Source: Molanna angustata (Eukaryota > Arthropoda > Insecta > Trichoptera > Molannidae). From it: a stretch of DNA of 64,000 bases. Both the position numbers and the translations under genes were made by a program. The stretch spans positions 8,020,052 to 8,084,051 of the forward strand of contig OY754973.1 in NCBI GenBank assembly GCA_963576475.1. The letters run 5' to 3'. Under the pieces are notes generated by a model, which saw only the letters and a program-made list of their open reading frames with translations, was not told the origin of the DNA and ran no database searches. Shown one piece after another: positions 22,120 through 34,394 of this stretch; positions within the stretch are counted from its first letter, which is position 1, and the number at the start of each line of letters is the position of its first letter.

Positions 22120-22244
22120 CGTGTCCCGACAGTTGAACGTAAGCCCGTTTCACCGAATGGACGATTCACCGTGGACAGTTGACCGTGGGGACAATACACT
22201 GAGTGGACAATTCACCGTTGTGGACAGTTGACCTGGGAGACAAT
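22120..22244. repeat. Degenerate minisatellite with GACAATTCACCGTGG words
   Basis: Alternating GGACAATTCACCGT and GGACAGTTGACCGTGG words in roughly 16-base steps. The pattern appears to resume weakly after the MITE at 22815-22880 (GACAATTTACCATGCGG). Confidence 0.55.
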
Positions 22245-22814
22245 ACGTCCGATTCTATAACTTTTTAAGTCGTTTTGGCTAAAATAGGTGCATTCCTATT
22301 CCACTTGGTCCAAGTTGATATTCTATAACGCTGAAATGCGAACGTTCCTATCTAGGAACATTCTTACTCCAAGTTAGTCACAAATTATTCCCATTCCCTA
22401 TTATATAACCACACTTTAGTCGAATCAACTGTCAAAATGTTCTAATTTAAGTTCACGTCTTATTGGAAGCGCTCTAGCTGTTTTCACAGATGTCCGGAAT
22501 ATTTAAGTTGAGTTGAAAATATCGGTTGTGTACGGAAAAAAATAAAAAAGGATTATTCACACGTATTGCGTTGTGTTGAAAATAAAAACTATAGACTATT
22601 AGCGCAGATCAATTGAAATGTTAGGTTAGACGACATCACGGCGACATGATATAAATAAACATAGCCGAACAGTGCGCAGAACGCAAATGTAGTCTGCGCA
22701 TTTGAATTCAAATTACTATCTACGGTGCATTCATTTTATTGATTTTAGTTTTAGGATCAATATCAACTTTTAATTCGTTCCTATTTTAGTTCAAAAAGTT
22801 ACTGAATTGGACGT
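22245..22814. mobile_element. MITE with about 40-bp imperfect terminal inverted repeats
   Basis: The left end CGTCCGATTCTATAACTTTT is matched by the inverted right end CGTCCAATTCAGTAACTTTT, and both continue with TAAAATAGG-like sequence. A TA on each side fits a TA target duplication. There is no ORF. It appears to sit inside the GACAATTCACCG minisatellite. Exact ends are uncertain by one or two bases. Confidence 0.65.
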
Positions 22815-23039
22815 AATATTCACTTTGTGACCTTATTGCTGTATAGACAATTTACCATGCGGAAAATTTTCCATACAGAAAGAAGCATCAACAAAAATGC
22901 GTTTAGTATCAACAAAAACTTCTTCCTTTGTTTCGAATTTGGAAAGAAACTGTGTTTTTTGGTTTATTTTAAAACATCCTCATTGAAATAATATCTTCAA
23001 GCGTTAATGATGACGAATCTTACTTGACGTGAAGGTACC

Positions 23040-23190
23040 GTTAACTATAGGCTCGTCCATTGCGATGTATTTCAGCGGCAATCGCCATGTTATTTACTAC
23101 AGCTCTGAGACATATTTCAAAAAGATGCTCATCATTCTGGATCTCCTCACAATCGCAAGATAAATCCTCTTCCAGTCTTATACTCTCCGT
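23040..23190 (-). pseudogene. Possible LINE C-terminal zinc-knuckle fragment
   Basis: The minus strand is open for about 50 residues: LSCDCEEIQNDEHLFEICLR, then AVVNNMAIAAEIHRNGRAYS and a stop. The C-x-C...H-x4-C spacing resembles the zinc knuckle that ends many LINE ORFs. Short, with no other support. Confidence 0.25.
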
Positions 23191-23864
23191 TACCTGTACA
23201 GAATTTTTTTGAATATTGCACCACCAAATACGGTGTCATTTCAGTGTCCTCCGTGTGCGATGTACATTTTGATACATCAAAATACTCGTAAGATAAGTAT
23301 TTTTATTTTGTCAATGTACTTATATCGTAGAGCTCCATCGGTCATACTTACTTTTTGAGTTTAATTTGACGCTTATTCGGTTATTCGGGTTCTTGTTTTG
23401 CCGAAATTGGCTAATCATCAAATTAAAGCCAAGCTGCAAATAGTTAGGAAGACTGTATATATTTTTCAGTTGATAAAAACCTTATCAGCAAAAGCGTCCT
23501 TTCAAAGGTAAATTCCATGTGGAACATTAAATAGTAATTTGATCTAATAAAACTCTTTAACAATAAACAATATGTCCTCTTCTTCTTTCAATAGATCAGC
23601 GATCTATCTTAGCAATTTTTCTTTTGATAGATTATATAGATCCTATTTTCAAGGAATTGAGCCTCTCCGGCAACCATTTTTTTAAATTTATCAATCGAAT
23701 CAATTACAATGCAAATACATATAAAGTACTATAAACAAGGTGTACAAGTTCCATAATATATTTCATAATAACCCTCTTTAATTGAGATAGAATCTCGTGT
23801 TCAAAAAGGGTACTATCGTTTTTGTAATGTTACATTCACCAAACATTGCACATCTACTAAATAA
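23191..23864. other. Unassigned stretch
   Basis: No gene was recognised. Confidence 0.4.
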
Positions 23865-24839
23865 TCCAACTGTCGATTTGTTCAGGAGAACTTTGTTCTC
23901 TTAACATATCGACAATGTTTCAAGCCAGGATACGCGAGAATTGTATGCAGAGGTCTACTTTTTTCACGGCTTTTCAACTTTGAAGTCAAAAAACACCAAC
24001 TTAGAGGCTTTACACTCAGAATTCGGAGTAGAACATTTCGTGTGTCTGTGTGTGTGTCTGTGTGTGTGTGTCCCAACTTTTGATCCGCTCAATTTACCGA
24101 GGCCAAAATACAGAATATATAAACAGTTATAGGCCTATAAAACTTTTTTACTCAGTATTTTGAATTTTTGTTTCAGTCAGGGGTTATCAACTTTTGAATT
24201 TTTGGTTTATTTTTCCATATATCTCAGAAACCATAAAAACTAGAATGCTGAAAATTGCTACAAATATAGACAAATACAAAATCTCAAAATATTTTTTTCA
24301 ACAAAATTCCAGAGTTTCTAAAACATTTTTTATTAAGAAAAATATTTTTTTTATGATAAATTTATGAGTTTAACTGCCTATATTTCCATTTTTTTTTAAA
24401 TATAGAATAAAGCCGAAACACCCCAACTAGATCATTTAATTTTCTATAGAAAATACTTACATTGTATTAGAACATCTCAATTTTTTTTAACAATTTTTGT
24501 AAAAATTGAATTTAGTGACGACATCGCTTCATACAATTTGTATGGTTGTCACCTATACACAATATCAAAGAAGACTTAATAGTTTGATACTTCATCTCCA
24601 AACATACATCTCCTAACATGCTGTTTTCATATTCCGGGTAGGAAAAAAAGACTGACATCCATACTGACTACCTAGATATCTTGACTACCTAGGTACATGT
24701 GTTGTATAGAAAACCAAATACCATAAAATAATAAATAATTTGTATTTATGGGTTTATAGTTTGGTACTTATTCTTCAACTATATATACATACCTACTATC
24801 GCTATCGACAGTTGGATCTCATGTGTTACATACAACTAG
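23865..24839 (+). mobile_element. Helentron-like non-autonomous element (HINE)
   Basis: It starts TCCAACTGTCGATTTGTTC after an A. It ends with ATCGACAGTTGGATCTCATG, then a short CATGT..ACAT hairpin and CTAG before a T. Near the 5' end a foldback pairs TCGATTTGTTCA-like and TTAACATATCGA-like words. A TG microsatellite lies near 24040-24070. It is about 975 bp with no coding capacity. It aligns along its length with 47930-48942. Confidence 0.8.
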
Positions 24840-25398
24840 TAGATACATAAAATATTCAATTGCTATGGTTCACATTTATTTGAAGAAAAATAAATAATTT
24901 ACATGTAAGGATTGTGTAAAATGGTCAAACAAAATTTTCAAAACAAATAAGAAGCTACACAAAAATTAGAATGAAAAGGTGTGTTTCTCGAACGAATATT
25001 AAAGCATAAGTATAGTCAAAATACTTTGATTTTATAAAATTGTTCAATAATTTTGGTTGTTTCGTTGAAATCTTATGCTGTCAAGCGATTCATATTTGGA
25101 CAATTTTATGAAATCAAAGTTTTTTAACTATACTATAACCGATACTTTTGTTGAAACAACCCAACCTAAGATTCAAAGCAGATCATTAAACCCACTTTGT
25201 ACCTTTATACCATTCCTGTGTTGACGAGCTCCAGCTTTCTCTTTGGAGATCAACCTCGTTGGCGATCGTTGAAATTAATTTGTTCGGAGACAATTTTGCT
25301 GATAATACACATATTTTTAAAATATTTCCAAATAATCTCATTTTCTATACTAATTATATTATTAAATTTCATTTTCTTTGGAAGATGGTTAAAAAAAC
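24840..25398. other. Unassigned stretch
   Basis: No gene was recognised. Confidence 0.4.
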
Positions 25399-25410
25399 TA
25401 CTACAATTAT
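25399..25410. repeat. 12-bp target-site duplication, left copy
   Basis: TACTACAATTAT occurs here and at 25849-25860, exactly bordering the second copy of the 535-bp element. Confidence 0.85.
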
Positions 25411-25848
25411 TTTTTAACAGATTTTTAATTATCTCAATAGAGACGAAGTTGGAATATTTATTGTAGGAGAACCGGGAAATCAAGGCTCTTACAGGGCTTA
25501 CGACCTCTCATCGGCTGGTTTACGTGATCACTTTATGCGCTTGCGCAACGTTCACCAATTATGCCTTTTTAATGAGATCCCTATCAATTCAATTTTGAAA
25601 GTTCTATATATTGTAATACTGAAATTCTTGTCGCTTGAAAATAAGGAATTTTTACTACAGCCATCTATGGGTGAAATTATGAACAACAATCTCATCACTT
25701 TTTATTCATTTTGCTGTAACGCCATCTATTGAGAGAATTGGTTTCTTGTTAATAATGAAAGCTACAACTCTTATATCTGAGGTATCTTTGACTCCCGACA
25801 GGGAAAAAATCCAATGTTTGCGCATATGCAATAATAAAAATATTCGAT
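25411..25848. mobile_element. Short second copy of the 535-bp element
   Basis: It starts TTTTTAACAG exactly as the array at 2615 does and follows the unit up to the word TATATCTGAGG. It then jumps to the inverted complement of the unit end (ATCTTTGACTCCCGACAGGG) and stops at TATTCGAT. Its left and right termini are therefore the same as those of the array, although it holds less than one unit. Bases differ from the array by several substitutions, so it is an older or separate insertion. No coding capacity was recognised. Confidence 0.8.
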
Positions 25849-25860
25849 TACTACAATTAT
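25849..25860. repeat. 12-bp target-site duplication, right copy
   Basis: Second TACTACAATTAT, bordering the element end TATTCGAT. Confidence 0.85.
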
Positions 25861-27924
25861 GCTTGTATAATGGTAAAGTTTTGCTTAGAGGCACAAACGG
25901 AATAGTTAGAAATGTTGTATTATTATTTGAGAGAAATTCGTTTCGTAAGACGTTTCCTTTAACTTCCTGAGGATATACTCACACACATTACATAATGGAG
26001 TTTCTTTGGATTTCTTTACAACAGCATATAAGAGTCACTACATTTCAAATGGTCCGTCAGCAAAGTTGTAACCTCTTCGTATAAAACATTATTATAACTC
26101 GAACAAATTCCTATAATATATTTCTTCGAGATAGAAATTTTATGAAGTATAATAGTTTTATTTGGCTTGTATGAGAATAAAACTAAATGATTTGACAACA
26201 CTAAGAAAAAAATATGAAAATGCTGCACGTAGTTGATTTAATTTATTTTCTTTTCTTTTGGGAACACACGTTCAATTTCGAAGACTAATTGAAATTTTAA
26301 TTAGCATTAAAATCATTATAAACAAAAATTTGTTCATCAGAACATAAAACTTTATCAATTTTATAACAAACTAGTGATCTTCTTTTTGTTATTTTAATTT
26401 CCTTTGTTTTTTTTTTCAATCTTCAGAATAAGAAAAAAAATGTTAAATGAATAAATTTGAGATTTCATTAAATTTAGGGCGTTTTCATAACTAAACCCAA
26501 AAATATTTAAAATAATGCCAAGACTATCTACTGATATTCCCAACATAAAAAGTATGCAGATTTAAAAATGCATATAAATATATATGTGGGGTATAATAAT
26601 GAATGCAAAAGTATGGATAGCTAGGAGCTAGTCACATATTTAGACTTGTTTATTTTATCAATATTATTAATCGACAATAAAACGAAAGTTTCGATGGAAT
26701 GGATGCGCATGAATTTGCACAGAAAAAAAAAATGTAGGTAGGTACTTATTGTGTCCTTTCTACTGTTGATGCGTAAGACGTGTACGTGTACCTTCCATTG
26801 TCTATTGTGATATCTGTTTTAAGAGGCTATAGTAGGCTATATAGTATATTTTGAAAATAATTTCCTCTGTACCTACCCTCAAAAGATACGTCTTTGAAAT
26901 AAAAAACCGTTTATATGTACATCAACAAAACAAATTTTAAACAACAAATCATAGCAATTCTTCATAATTCCTCTCCGGCTCCTTAATTTCAGTACAATAT
27001 ACAAAACTCTCTTCTCACACACACACACACTCACACACGAACACACATTACACACACACCCTTATACACACACGTACACGTGCTCTAACTTTTATTTATT
27101 TTTCTTCTGTATAAATATATTATTTTTTTTGTACTTATTTGAAGCCACTCGTTGCTGGAGATAGGTCACCCGCACAACCGAATTAGCTAATTTCAAATAA
27201 CACAAATTTGACTGGGGCCATAAAACTATACCTATATAGTATTTACCTGGTGTAGCCGCAAGAATATTCTTTGGATATTTCAGATTTATTTATTTATATA
27301 CACGTAGGTGGGTACTGTGTGTGTACTGCGTGGAATCTGCAGTAACGAGATGGTTTCAATTAACTTAGTTAAAAACTTTTTTATTACTCTTAACCAGTGT
27401 ATAATATAACTATATAATGTTCGTCTATAATTGGCTTCATTTAAATGTAAAATGTTTATCTGTAATTTTTTTTATATAGCTGTTGACATACTGTTAAATA
27501 AAAAAAAAATCTTTATTCTATTGCATAAGTTTTTTTTTAATTTTGAATTGATTTAATACTTTTCTTGTGAAATTAGTTTTATTAAAACCCTTTTTATTTT
27601 TTTTATTGTTAGTAATTAAAAAAACTACAGGGCCTTTCAAGTAGATTTTTACTTCAATCGTAAGAGAATATGAAAATCTACCGGCTGAGTTTTTAATTAT
27701 TATAATATTTCAATAACTATTCTTGCTTTTTCAAAAAAATCTCTAAATTTTACCTTTTTTGCACGATAAAATGTTGTATATCACATATCAGGTGATATAC
27801 AATATTTTTTGTGTTTCATACATTTGAAGGTAATTTAATGTGCATTTTTGCGTACATCCGTATACCCAGGGTATACAAAGGCCTAAAATGTTTTATTATA
27901 AATCTTTATTTTCATTGTTACCTT
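25861..27924. other. Unassigned AT-rich stretch with a CA microsatellite
   Basis: CA repeats with interruptions at about 27016-27080. T-rich and A-rich tracts are frequent. No gene or recognisable repeat was seen in about 2 kb. Confidence 0.45.
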
Positions 27925-28230
27925 TGAGGCACCGGCTAAGAATAATGCATCCACTATTTTCTATTATTGTTTTCAAGTGTCATGTTATAGCCGGGTAATC
28001 GAAATACAACAGGCAACAATAACATCTCACATAGTTCAGCAATGAGCTTCAACACCCATTCTGAGCATAGTGCATTTTCAGGTGATACGAGACTGTCATG
28101 TGGGTATACACGCATGTATTGTGCTCCCTTATATTAAGTTGAATAACTAAATGCATACCCGCACACCTATCGCTGGTAACCCCACATTGTGGGATATGGC
28201 GTAATGGTATAAATGAATAAATGAATATAA
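27925..28230 (+). mobile_element. LINE 3' region, same family as 35440-35735
   Basis: It shares the order GAGGCACCGGCTAAGAATA, GCCGGGTAATCGAAATACAA, ACATAGTTCAGCAATGAG, CGCTGGTAACCCCACATTGT and GGGATATGGCGTAATGGTAT with the copy at 35440, and ends in AATGAATAAATGAAT. It is non-coding and probably a 3' untranslated end of an RTE-type LINE, since related tails follow coding remnants at 19425. Confidence 0.6.
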
Positions 28231-28598
28231 AATGTATGATTTTATATAGAAATAAATAAATTAATTATGTCATTGGCGAGCAATTATATTATGATACCTA
28301 CTGTTCTTCGGAAGCTAAAATTATTCTCACATAAAACAGGGTCATAATAAGTTACAATTATGGTTACAATAGATTGTTAAATAAGGTTTTATATTTTACA
28401 AAACTCTTTCTTTTACAAAAGCAACTTTTGATAGTTAAATTTACGAAATTACATAAATTTAAATAAAAACAGTGAAAAATGTATAAATGAAGTTTGTCTT
28501 AAAATGTCAGTATTATAGGGTCTTTAAGATAATACGATTCTGATTCTTAACTAATAAATAAATACGACAATTCTGTCACAAGCACAGATCGTGAATAA
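28231..28598. other. Unassigned stretch
   Basis: No gene was recognised; A+T-rich flank of the inverted-repeat element that follows. Confidence 0.4.
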
Positions 28599-30735
28599 AG
28601 GTACAGTCAGACGCTAAGTCTATCGGCCATGTATGACAGGCATTTATTTCAATATGCCATAGAGAAATCTATGGCTCACACACGAGCATACGAAACATGT
28701 CATGTCATCAATCGGTATGTCAAGCTATGACAATATAATATCGCGGATATAGAAAACTATAGCCGTCGAAGCCATAGAACAGACGCTATGTCGTTAGTAT
28801 TTTATTTTATTTTATTACAAAATCCAGTAGAGTATAAAAACATTGGTAAGGTACTTACGACAATTTGAAAAACATGTAGGTAAATATATAAAATACTGAT
28901 AAGTCACTTGCGTCATGTAAAGATTTATGTTATACATATTTATTTCATTTTTTATCCAAATATTTTTATAAAATGTATTTAATACATCATTCTATTCACA
29001 CCCCGTAACTTTATTGGTTATGTTGAGAATTCCGGATACGACACGAATAGGTCATAATTTTCTTTATGGAGTTACTGTCTTGTCGTTCCCGCGTGATCAA
29101 TTTGTAGTCGTGTTGTGTTTGACGTTTGTAGTAGTGCAATAAAAATTTTATTATACTGGAGAAAAGAGAAAGCTAGTTATGGCGATGATGATGCAATCAT
29201 ATTTTACGTTTTCTTTTATTCTTCGGTTTCTAAACATTTTGTTGCCTCTGAGCAACTAAATATGAAACGAAAACCACAGTCAATTGAGGTTTTGAGGAAA
29301 TTTTGAATGAAATTGCAAAACACGAATTCGATACCGAATTGTCAGAATGACTAGAATCAACGACATATAAATGTCCAACGCGGTTGAAGTATTTTTTTCT
29401 ATGCCATAGCTGACCATATTCTATGGCACTGCATGCGAGTGTTCACTCACACGGGTACCATTGTGTCGCCATGGTTCTATGGCAACAGTAATAAAAATTT
29501 GTAGCCAGAGTTGACCGGTGTAGGACCCAGTGGCGACTGGTCTATGGTATTTTTGATCATTTTTGGTAGTGCAATATTATCCTAAATTATTAGGTATTTA
29601 AACCATACATACAATATAGGATATTTAAACAAATGTATTAAAGTCACAGTATTTGTTTTCAAATCATTTTTTAATTCAAAATAAAAACCGCGCCCGATAT
29701 TGACGATTGGTAAAAATCAAGTTCAAACAAGGATATGTACACATTTGAATTAGTGACGTTCTCTTTTATAGGTAATATTGTTATTTTACAATATTGTTTT
29801 ACTGATTTATCAACAGATGTCGTAAAGACAAATGTATGGGAGTATTATTCATATAATTTTCGTCTCAATCAAGTATTAATATACGAAGTAATTAGGTCTA
29901 AAGTTGTGTGTCAATATGTGATACTCGTATTTTAGGCGCGGAATCGGCTGTATGTCATGTATACGTGATACTCATCTCCTTCAATACGAATGGCTAATGA
30001 ATTAGAGAGCGAGATAGAGGCATACATACTAATTAAAAATATACATAAAAGAGGTATACATAGATGGGTCGGTGGCAGAGCGGTTAGCGCGCTGGGCTAG
30101 TAATCCAGTGGTCGCGAGTTCGAATCCTGCCTCGACCGATTTCGTTCACCCAAGCACAAGCATTTATTTGCTTATTTTAGGGAACGTAGGAAGATGTATA
30201 TGTACTTGTTTAACAAGGACATATTCATTTAAAAAAAAAAAAAATAAAAAAAAAAATAAAAAAATACATCTAAGATATGATAAGCTCAGTGCAGCGCACG
30301 AGTTTACACGAGTCTGCCTTATGAGTTCAGTACAAGTATCGCTATTTCATCTGCCAGGGGACTATCTCTTTCTCTTCATACATACGCTGTATTAAAAAGT
30401 AATCAATTTTGGTGCGATATGTATATTGCACGCCATACATTACATAATGATAATATTTGTATTGCGGTAGATTTCATGATGTCGATTGCGAGGGTATATT
30501 ATATAATAATCAATTGGTTTAGAAAAATAACAGTAATAAATTAAAGCGTAATGATATATTAAAATATATTTTAATATAAATTTTTAGAATATACCATTTA
30601 AAAATTGGTAGTGCAATTGATCCAACGCACTTCATATAGAGTCGCCGCTGGTAGGACCATATCTCTATTCATACACTATGATCATAGAAAACTGCCATAT
30701 ATATGGCCATTTTGCCATAGCGTCTGACTCTACCT
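28599..30735. mobile_element. 2.1 kb inverted-repeat DNA element, PIF/Harbinger-like ends
   Basis: Left end AGGTACAGTCAGACGCTA, right end inverted as AGGTAGAGTCAGACGCTA (17 of 18 identical), each next to TAA. A TAA duplication is the target signature of PIF/Harbinger elements. Blocks near both ends share words such as CTATGGC and GCCATA. I found no DDE transposase; a short plus frame at 29115-29306 has no recognisable domain. A family A SINE sits inside at 30062-30266, so this element was present before that SINE. Confidence 0.7.
30062..30266 (+). mobile_element. tRNA-derived SINE (family A), well preserved
   Basis: GGTGGCAGAGCGGTTAGCGC is the box A region and GGTCGCGAGTTCGAATCC is box B. 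The body CCTCGACCGATTTCGTTCAC, the tail GTTTAACAAGGACATATTCA and a long A-rich end follow. This is the cleanest copy in the window. It is nested in the 28599-30735 element. Confidence 0.9.
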
Positions 30736-30736
30736 T

Positions 30737-31319
30737 AATAAATGGTTGAAAAAGGAGAGGAGGATGATGCGGACATATTAGGTCAGTCGGAAGAGTCCAT
30801 TTGTAAATGGACCCCTCTATGGCTGTATAGCCTATTCATTAATTCAAGTTTTTATCGCCACAATTGTGACGGTTGATCTACTCGGAGCTTTTATACGTCG
30901 ATGGCTTCAAATCTCATACCAGAGTCCCGCTTTGGGCCAAAAATAGTCCCGTAAACCCAACCTTTGTTTTCTCAGCGAAGGATTCTCATACCCATGTGAA
31001 GTGTCTTTAGATCCCGATTTGAGAATAATGGCGACTGCCCCAAGTATATGATTTATCAGACACAAGGAAATTTGGACAATCGTGAGTTGCACAGAAAATG
31101 TTTTTTTTTAAATCAGTCTGGATCTGAGTGTCGATTAATATTATAAATCTCTAGAATTTGTTAGCTTGTTATTACGTAAACATTTGACATAATACCTGAA
31201 GGTTGACCGAGAAGTAATAGAAATAAATAAAAGTAAAGAAAGAGATTTCTTTTTAATAAATTAATTTAATAGATATGCTAATAATAATATACTCATCTTG
31301 CTAGTAATGCAATTTTACT
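30737..31319. other. Unassigned stretch
   Basis: No gene was recognised. Confidence 0.4.
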
Positions 31320-31560
31320 TAAAATTTCTCAACAGGTATCATGTAGAAAATACATACTATGAGTTTCGTGACAATGTTTTTGTGTGTATGGTGTATTGTG
31401 AAAACTTTTATCCTCTGGGAATCTTATATTTATTTAAGAATCTAATAGAAATGTACTTCATAAAATGCGTTTAGAGATTGTCAACATTTCAAGAAGAAAA
31501 AATGAACGTTTACTATGTTGTGGGGAGTTTAGTGCTGGCCACAACCCACTCGTTTTTCCA
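31320..31560 (+). repeat. Dispersed repeat ending CACAACCCACTCG
   Basis: The left part matches 9265-9425. The right part ends GCTGGCCACAACCCACTCG before a T run, like the ends of the copies at 38541 and 62705. It is probably a deletion derivative of the same family. Confidence 0.45.
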
Positions 31561-31985
31561 AATAAACATGAAAATTCAGATATATTTTTCAAAACAATGA
31601 TTGTATTTTTCTTGTTGCTATATATACGGTGTAATCTATTTCTTTCACAAGATCCTCCTGTGATAAAGCAATGTCTTCAGTTTCAGTAGATGACTACCTG
31701 AGGATCTCAAATTATTGTAAAAACGGAAGGAAAATATTATGTAACAAGGAATATTGTGTTATTACGAAAAGTATGATCAGCTGAAATATGGATATCTCAA
31801 AGTGATTTATCTATATAGATACCCAGATTAGTGGCTCCCAAAGAAAAGAACACGTTGCTTTGTAATGTTTCCTCAACAACGTTAGATATTGAAGGATTTT
31901 AGATAAAAATGTTATTTGAGATATTTATTTTACTACAGATGTTCAAAGGAAAACTGAACTATTTTTAATATAATATAATGGTATA
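31561..31985. other. Unassigned stretch
   Basis: No gene was recognised. Confidence 0.4.
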
Positions 31986-32150
31986 TTTTTTTAAAATACT
32001 TAACATGTCTTTGTAACAAGCACATATACATTCCCTTAACTAAGCAGTAATGCTTGTGCTAAAGGTGAATGAAATCGGCTGCGGCAGGATTTGAACTCGC
32101 GACCACTGGACCACTAACCAAGCGCGCTAATCACTCTGCTACCACCCATG
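31986..32150 (-). mobile_element. tRNA-derived SINE (family A)
   Basis: On the minus strand GGTAGCAGAGTGATTAGCGC is the box A region and GGTCGCGAGTTCAAATCC is box B. The CCGATTTCATTCACC body and the ACATGT tail follow. It is complete but diverged. Confidence 0.8.
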
Positions 32151-32939
32151 TATATAGATAGAATGTCTTTCAAATTCCATGATATTTTTAAACCAAATTA
32201 TTAACAATATCACCATCCATACCATTGAGAGAGCAGGAAAAAGGTTGAGATAGTATTTATAAATAATGTAGTAAATATCGAGATGGTATAAAAATAAAAT
32301 TAATAAATATATGTACCTACATCAACAAAAAATGGAAGCTAAAAAAGAACACGAATTCACGAATAAGATAATTTTTTTTCACGAGTTTTTATAAATATAA
32401 CGTTTACATATATTTAAATAAAGTTATTTTTATACATCCGAATCACAATCGTTCCGATCATTTTTATTTCCGATGTTCGTTTCGAAAATGCGTTAACCGG
32501 TCTGTGTAAACGCATTTTAGCCTCATAAAGCTTTATTTTTCATTTGTTCCGTTCGGTGACGGTCTTCAATAGTTTGGTTTTTCTGTTCCCATAGTGTTAC
32601 ATATCCTCTCTGGTGTAATTCCCTTCCAAACTGAATCGCCAGATTATTCCTTCCCTCTCCCTTCTCCAATAATTGGGAATCTGGGGAGAGATTGTATCTG
32701 TCCTTTATTAGGGTTACCAGAGATATTGTTTACGTTTTCTTTTGTGTTGTATCAGAACAGGTTGATTCTCAGAAGAGCCAAGAATGTCGCTCATTTGTAA
32801 TTTATTAAATTTGGCGGTGAAGGTAATCAGAGAATATTAATATCCTCATAGTTTGGAACATTGATACAATGACAACCATTGTATCTGGCTGGTTTTGTGT
32901 GATCGCTTTCCCGATTACATAGGTATTATTGCATTTAAT
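32151..32939. other. Unassigned stretch
   Basis: No gene was recognised. Confidence 0.4.
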
Positions 32940-33590
32940 TTTATTCTTCTAATTCTTCTTCTTCTTGAGTCATATCAGGTCCTCCCGAAGTTGACGACCT
33001 CCATAGAGAAAGCCTCCCTGTCCTGTGCAATGCGAAACAGCTCCTCCACAGTTCTTATACCGGTCCATTCCTCTACGACCCTCTACGACCCTCAATCTTC
33101 CCCTTCATGAAGAGCTGAAGGATGGCATACTTTTCCCCTCTCAGAATATGGCCGAAGTACAACACTTTACGGAGCTTAACATTGGTGAATGATTCTCTTT
33201 TTGTGTTGGCTCTACGTAGTACTTCAGTGTTACTGACCATGTCAGTCCACGATATTCAAAACATTCTGCGGTGGATCCACATTTCAAATGCTTGAAGGCG
33301 GTTTATAATATTAACTTTGAGAGTCCACGCCTCCACCCCATAAAGCATAACTGACCACACATAACACTTGACCATTCTTTGTCTCAGCTTTAAGTTAATA
33401 TTGTCGTCGAGGAGAAGATTTTTCATTTTGAAAAATGCCGATCGGGCCGCTTCTATTCTGCATTTTACTTCAGTGTCAGGGTCTACATTCTCAGTAATTT
33501 TACTACCCAAATACTTAAATTGTTTAACCGTTTCGATACTAACACCCTTATTTTTATTTTTATCTGCGTTAAATTTGGACAAAAAACAGC
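32940..33590 (-). pseudogene. RTE-type LINE, C-terminal half of ORF
   Basis: The minus strand gives VKQFKYLGSKITENVDPDTE, then IEAARSAFFKMKNLLLDDNI, YGVEAWTLKVNIINRLQAFE and MWIHRRMF before an in-frame stop near 33260. The frame then goes on (ISWTDMVSNTEVLRRANTK, VLYFGHILRGEKYAILQLF). The tail near 32945-32960 is AAGAAGAAGAAG on the minus strand. The RT catalytic motifs are 5' of what remains. It belongs to the same subfamily as 7319-7988. Confidence 0.8.
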
Positions 33591-33701
33591 GTTAGGACAT
33601 AAAAATACGCTAATGACATCAGCTATTAAGGCCTATTACATTTTGTTATTAAGAAAACAAAAATATTTCAAGTTTACAAACAAAATAAAATATAAAACAT
33701 A

Positions 33702-33879
33702 GATGGGTCGATGGCAGAGCGGTTAGCGTGCTGGGCTAGTAATCCAGTGGTCGCGAGTTTGAATCCTGCCTCGACCGATTTCGTTCACCTATAGCACAAA
33801 CATTTATGCTTATTTTAGGGAACGTAGGAAGATGTATATGCACTCGTTTAACAAAGACATATTCATTTAAAAAAAAAGC
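33702..33879 (+). mobile_element. tRNA-derived SINE (family A)
   Basis: It has the box A region GATGGCAGAGCGGTTAGCGT, box B GGTCGCGAGTTTGAATCC, the complete body, the ACATATTCATT tail and an A run. It is close to the 30062 copy. Confidence 0.9.
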
Positions 33880-33924
33880 TATGTAAATAATCCAAAACAT
33901 ATAACGTAGGTACATTTATACGTA

Positions 33925-34390
33925 AGTACAACAAGAACAACACCGGCATGATTTCCTATACTAAGTGGGCATTGATTTTCTTTTGTATTGAGTATGAGTA
34001 TTTGAATGTTGTGGACTGGGGTGGAATATGTCAAACTCTTGAAATCTGTTATTGTATGTATCGCACATTCTATGAATTGCCATGTTTTGTGCATAATTGG
34101 TACGATGATTTGGAAGGTGTAATAAATTTGTATGTCTAGTTTTGCGAGTAGAAATATTAAATGAGATGATAATGAGTATTGAGGGGCAGTCGATATTGTT
34201 ATTTATAATGTTGTACAGAAGCATCATGTCAATTATTGTGCGTCTATTCTCGAGACTGTCGATTTTATGATGGGCTCTCGCGCAGTCGTAGCTGAGGAAC
34301 TCGAGGTATGCTTTGCGGTTCTATGAACAATTTTTGTATCCTCTCAATGCGTTGTTTGTGTATCCTATATCTTGGGGACCAGATTATCTA
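33925..34390 (-). pseudogene. CR1-like LINE, C-terminal part of ORF2
   Basis: The minus strand starts with WSPRYRIHKQRIERIQKLFI. After a frame change it continues with RRTIIDMMLLYNIINNNIDC and then HRTNYAQNMAIHRMCDTYNN. The layout matches the last 150 residues of the intact ORF2 at 43020-45875 (WSPSYNIHIDRIERIQRRF, then CRTNYAQNNYVNRCLNYYNS), but the sequence is clearly different. It is a relic of a second, related CR1-type lineage. Confidence 0.8.
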
Positions 34391-34394
34391 TTAC

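Noticed and set aside
27016..27080. CA repeat as a regulatory element
   Set aside because: Ordinary microsatellite with interruptions and no gene nearby.
30062..30150. Functional tRNA gene
   Set aside because: Boxes A and B are present, but the acceptor and anticodon stems do not pair and a common SINE body and A tail follow. The same holds for the other SINE heads.
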